From Silene latifolia (lineage: Eukaryota > Streptophyta > Magnoliopsida > Caryophyllales > Caryophyllaceae): a stretch of DNA of 64,000 nucleotides. Every line of letters begins with the position of its first letter. Position 1 is the stretch's first letter. The notes under the pieces were generated by a model. That model was not told the origin of the DNA. It made no database searches and was given only the letters and a program-made list of their open reading frames with translations. Below are positions 60,130-64,000 of this stretch, piece by piece. The stretch spans positions 7,084,001 through 7,148,000 of the forward strand of contig NC_133526.1 in the NCBI RefSeq assembly GCF_048544455.1. The letters run 5' to 3'. The translations under genes were made by a program, and so were the position numbers.

Positions 60130-60602
60130 ATGCCTCTAATTGACAAGAGATATAGAAATGAAACTAGAATAATGTCATTGTTGGACATATACATTTTCTT
60201 GTGCATCCTCTAAAAAAATGCATACATAAAATTTATTTTAAAAATTATTGAATGCTTATTTATTCTAAAATTTTATTAGTATACGTCACATGTCATCAAA
60301 TTCTTGCTAATGGTTTAAGTATATCACTTAGGTCTTTTGTTATACAAAAATCATTTCAATAATATTTTTGCCAATACGTTGGAAATCAATTGAATTTACA
60401 AGCAAAATGTTGCAAGACCGACGAATCGAAAAGAACTGTAAATGTATTTGCTGAAAAAGTTTAACAAACTCCATTGCATTTAAGAAAATAAACTTGTAAT
60501 TTTAGCCTAATTAGTAAGACAAACATAAGTTGTATTTTAACACAGCGCTTTCTACGCATCATTCATATCGTCTCTAATTGACTAAACACAATATGTAAAA
60601 TT

Positions 60603-63046
60603 GTAATACCCCGTATTTTATATAATCGAGTAAACGGATATTATTATATATTAATTATTATGTATTTTATATTACTATTTATGTCGGGATAATAGTTGAG
60701 TCGAGTTAATTGTTTAGTCGTGTTGATATCGTAAGACCGAGTTTTCGTAAACTTGTTGGGACGGGTTTAACTGGACGATAGCTTACCCATTTACCAATCA
60801 CGTTACACATGACCCATTTACCAGACCCATTTACCATCTAACCTAAATTTAACCTAATTCTACCCTAATCCCTCCCTCAACCCGCCTCCCTCCTTCCTTC
60901 AGTTCCAACTTCAACCCTCACGCTTAGAGAGAGGGAGAGAGTGGCCGTGGTTGCTGATGGCGCAGCAGGGAAGATCTAGGGGAGGTTGTCGACGTTCATG
61001 GGTGGCCCTAGTGGCGGCAGGAAAGGTAAGCATTCAACACCTTCTCCTCTGTTTTCCATTTCTGTCGAGATGTTAGTGGCTGTTTCGTGTCTTATAGAGG
61101 TAAGGCCGGTGGTTGGTGTCGGGGTAATGGTAATGGGTGGTCAGTGATGAGTGAAATGGTGGTGGTTATGGTGGTTTTGGGTGGTGGTAGTGGCCGTGAA
61201 AGGCGGCAGTGACAAGGGTAGCCAACCGGGTTTTATACACGGGTTTCAGGCAAGTTAGACGAGTAGTGTTGGGGTGGCACCACCGTGGACTCGGGAGAGG
61301 TCGAAATGGTGGTGCCACGGTGTCTGGGTTCGTGGGATGACGGCGAGGAGGTAGGTGGTGGTTTGGCAGGGGATGGGTGAGAGCTGCGGTGGTGGCAGGT
61401 AGAGAACAAAGGGTGTTTGGTGAGGCACGGCGTTGAACCAGGCCAAAAGACGGCCGTGGTTTGACTCGCCGGCGGGAGTCGACCACCTTGGGGTCGGTGG
61501 TTGGTGGTGGGGATGAAGTGGGCAGCAGGTCAGGCGGTTGTCGTGGTGGTGTAGGTGGCGAGTGAGGAGTGTGAGAGCGTGTGAAGGGACGGTGGTTGAT
61601 GACGGGTTTTTCGAATTGTGTTTGAAACGGGTTTTCTTAGTTAATCGTTATAATTCGTTAAATGGGTCGTATGCTTGACTAATTAATTTAATTCCGAGTT
61701 ATTTAATTATTTAAAGACGGGTTTAAGTCGGGTTGTTGAATTGTTTTATGTTTGATTCGGGTTTCTTAAATCGTTTAGTCCGTTTAATATTTTATTTATC
61801 ATATTAGTTAGTAAATGCAATTCCCGAGTCTTTTAAATAATTTATTTAATTTAAATTCCCGAGTCGGTTAAATAATTCAAGTCGGGTTTTGAGTCGGGAT
61901 GGTTAAATGGAAAAGCTACTATATCGGGAAAGTCCATTTTAGGAAATTCTATTTTTAGTAACTTCTATTTTGGGAAGTTGGGGCATATTCTAATCGGGTT
62001 ATTTTAGTTGTCAGCTGGGCATAAGCTCGGTGTCGGGATTGTATTTCGGGAAGCTTCTATTTTGGGAGATTTCTATATTTAGTAGTTAGTAATTATAAAT
62101 ATTATAATTGTTTTAGGTGACGGATTTGTGAAGGATCGATAATCAAATGCATTGCTTTGTTTCTGGACTGCTTTAACTGCGTAATTGGATTTGCTGGCAC
62201 TTTGAGGTAGGGAAATACACTTGTCCTATTATCATCATTGATCGAATTGTGTGGACTTGATTTCTGGATGTTGACTTATGTTATGATTTATATATACGGA
62301 AAGTGATTGATGAATTGATCGTATTGAGTATGATATCACAACATTCGATTCGAGTCGGCATGATTTCATTCATTTGATATACATATTGTGTTGCATAATT
62401 ACTGTTGAGCATTTCATATGCATTGGAGTTGGAGGATGGTGTGGTGGTGACGAGGTTGTGATACGATGTGATGTTGGGATAAGGCCCAGGCGGGTTCTGC
62501 AGACTTGCCCTGGTGTCCTCAACAAGGTGGCGGATCGACTTCGGTCGATATATATATAGTCTACTGGGATCGGTATGGGTGGGCGTTCGGGGATGTGTGT
62601 GATGAGTTGAGATGGAGATGGAGGTGAAGGAGGAGCATGCATATCATATTTTATTGTTTCATTGTTTTCCCTACTCAACCTCGTGGTTGACCCTGTGTAT
62701 TCGTGAACACCTGTGATGAACCATAATGGGGAGCAGATTTGACAGGTACTAAAGATTAGCTGACTTGGGAGCTATGGGATGCGTGAGGACTTGGCCAATC
62801 TACCTAGAAGTCTAGACCACATAGAAGATTTTATCACTTAATTTATTTTTCCGCTGCGAGTTGTATTTATCTTATATTAAGTCTAGTTGGATAATTTGTA
62901 ATAAACATGTAATCGTTAAGTTTTAATTTAAAGTACTTTGGTATTGTTGTACTTTGTTATTCACTACCTCGGAAACCGAGATGGTAACAGTCCGGTTTAT
63001 TAGGGAATGTCTTGCTAAAGGCTCCTTCATAAACCGGGGTGTTACA
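60603..63046. mobile_element. LTR-like element (probable solo LTR), 2,444 bp
   Basis: It starts TGTAATACCCCG, ends CGGGGTGTTACA and is flanked by AAAAT on both sides. TG...CA ends with a 5-bp duplication fit a solo long terminal repeat; long LTRs with TGTAA.ACCCC starts are common in plant Ty3/gypsy elements. No gag or pol sequence is present. The GGTGG-rich frames inside are not recognised proteins. It is a fossil left by recombination between LTRs. Confidence 0.65.
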
Positions 63047-64000
63047 AAAATTCAGTTATAAAATATCATTACTATCCATTCATTTTGTTATTTTGCATGT
63101 TTACTTTATTTTACATTTCTTTTTTCATTAGAATACGTTGTGTAATAAGGAATAGAATTAGATGTCCAAGTGTCCAACCTTTTGTTTCTTTGTCGAATAA
63201 AAATAGGACCAAGGCTCTTAGAACGCACCAAAACAACATTAAAAACAATATATCAAGTACTAGAATACCAAAAGTCGTCAATGATGAGTGAATTGAATAA
63301 CCACCGTGACAAAGCCAAACGCCCTCGAAATCCAGAGACAATCCAAACACCGTAAAAAAAAAGCAGAGAAGAGAACAGAAACAGAAAGGGGACCGACATT
63401 GATTAACACAACAAGACAACAACCAGTAAAAGGGACAAAGACAATGAGGGCCATAGCAAAATAAGAGTGGTTTTCAAACTTAATATTCCACTGTTTGAAT
63501 GCAATTTTACGTTTTCCCATATTTGTGTTGATTTTTGCTTCTAGGGTTTGAGAATAAGTTGTTTAAAGTGATGTGATGAAACACAAGACAACACAATTTC
63601 CCATGTAATTTATATGCAACACTAGCCTTTGAAATCAGAGAACGAGCATTCGTATGTTCTTTTAAATGAGTAATTCGTGGGTTTTGGTGTCATTGTTCAA
63701 TATAGAGTATGTGATTTCCAACAAGTTCCAACTACTCTCATATCAGAAATTCCCAACCCTCTACCTCTAATATATCTTACCCTCGGGAACTATGGCATGA
63801 CCTTATTTGTTGCCTACTTGCCTTGCTTAGGTATCCTACAACATATCTCCAAGATAATAAGCAAGAAGACAAACAAGCCAAATAACGCATTAATGAACAA
63901 TATCACAAAAACAATCAAATCCAGGTCACAAAACTAGTTGGACAATAATGTAGAAATAACGTCATATTCGCGATGAATATGGGATATCCCCACAATTACA
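63047..64000. other. no gene recognised
   Basis: AT-rich sequence with short overlapping frames on both strands. I recognise no family, and no terminal repeats other than the Helitron-like end at 63,924-63,937. Confidence 0.4.

Larger units (their letters stand above)
57160..63937 (+). mobile_element. possible Helitron, 6.8 kb with later insertions
   Basis: The left end TCTATACAATATAGTTAAAA follows a host A at 57159 and resembles the start of the Helitron at 26198. The right end GGTCACAAAACTAG at 63924-63937, followed by T, matches the last 14 bases of that element, but the hairpin normally just before it is not evident. Without the nested MULE and LTR-like element, about 3.5 kb remain. The pairing of these ends is tentative. 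Confidence 0.35.

Noticed and set aside
61166-61486. 106-codon minus-strand frame rich in Pro and His
   Set aside because: It lies inside the LTR-like element in GGTGG-rich sequence, and I see no family or splice context.

Overview
The window is nuclear DNA of a flowering plant. It holds intron-rich genes of plant-specific families (DUF247, DUF789, syntaxin SYP61, GUB_WAK/LRK10-like receptor kinase, CrRLK1L kinase) in AT-rich DNA full of plant transposons. A eudicot is likely, and the repeat style recalls Caryophyllales, but that is an impression and not a demonstrated assignment. No tRNA, rRNA or CRISPR array was recognised.

Layout. 1-7.5 kb: an N-terminally truncated DUF247 gene (+) and an apparently intact multi-exon DUF789 gene (-). 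8.4-10.5 kb: small inverted-repeat elements, including a MITE that carries a LINE tail with a 15-bp target duplication, and a MITE with a 9-bp duplication. 10.9-16.2 kb: an intact seven-exon SYP61 syntaxin gene (-), 242 aa, with a minisatellite in intron 1 and a MULE about 290 bp upstream of its start codon. 19-23.1 kb: exon-like fragments of an unrecognised gene, ending at a canonical Helitron 3' terminus. 23.4-26 kb: a broken LRK10-like receptor kinase (-) with a Ty1/copia fossil inside. 26.2-28.2 kb: a complete non-autonomous Helitron. 28.4-30 kb: simple repeats and a terminal-inverted-repeat element.

30-57 kb is a duplicated landscape. It contains a SYP61 pseudogene (33.2-37.8 kb) paralogous to the intact gene, extra scraps of SYP61 intron 4, a CrRLK1L kinase fragment, a copia integrase fossil, a second GUB_WAK gene start, and two copies of a roughly 1.1-kb anonymous block (30.07-31.83 kb, and 40.73-56.97 kb where it is split by insertions). 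Because paralogous copies lie side by side, the pre-insertion site of several transposons can be read directly in the sister copy. These are a 14.6-kb CACTA (41,006-55,650, TSD TTG), a 0.68-kb Helitron (30,503-31,181) and two MULE-type MITEs.

The CACTA carries a tnp2-type transposase gene (broken) and a second gene with a C48/Ulp1-like C-terminal region, both on the minus strand. It also holds two nested elements: a 2.0-kb CACTA (TSD TCA) inserted in the transposase gene and carrying a small cargo ORF, and a 3.1-kb inverted-repeat element whose centre is a palindromic array of about 20-bp repeats that reads as similar repetitive peptides on both strands. 57-64 kb: a possible Helitron with a tandem internal duplication, a foldback MULE with a perfect 9-bp target duplication, a 123-bp tandem duplication, and a 2.4-kb TG...CA element with 5-bp duplications that looks like a solo LTR.

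Only the DUF789 and SYP61 genes look like functional host genes. Most of the remaining sequence consists of mobile elements and duplicated debris.
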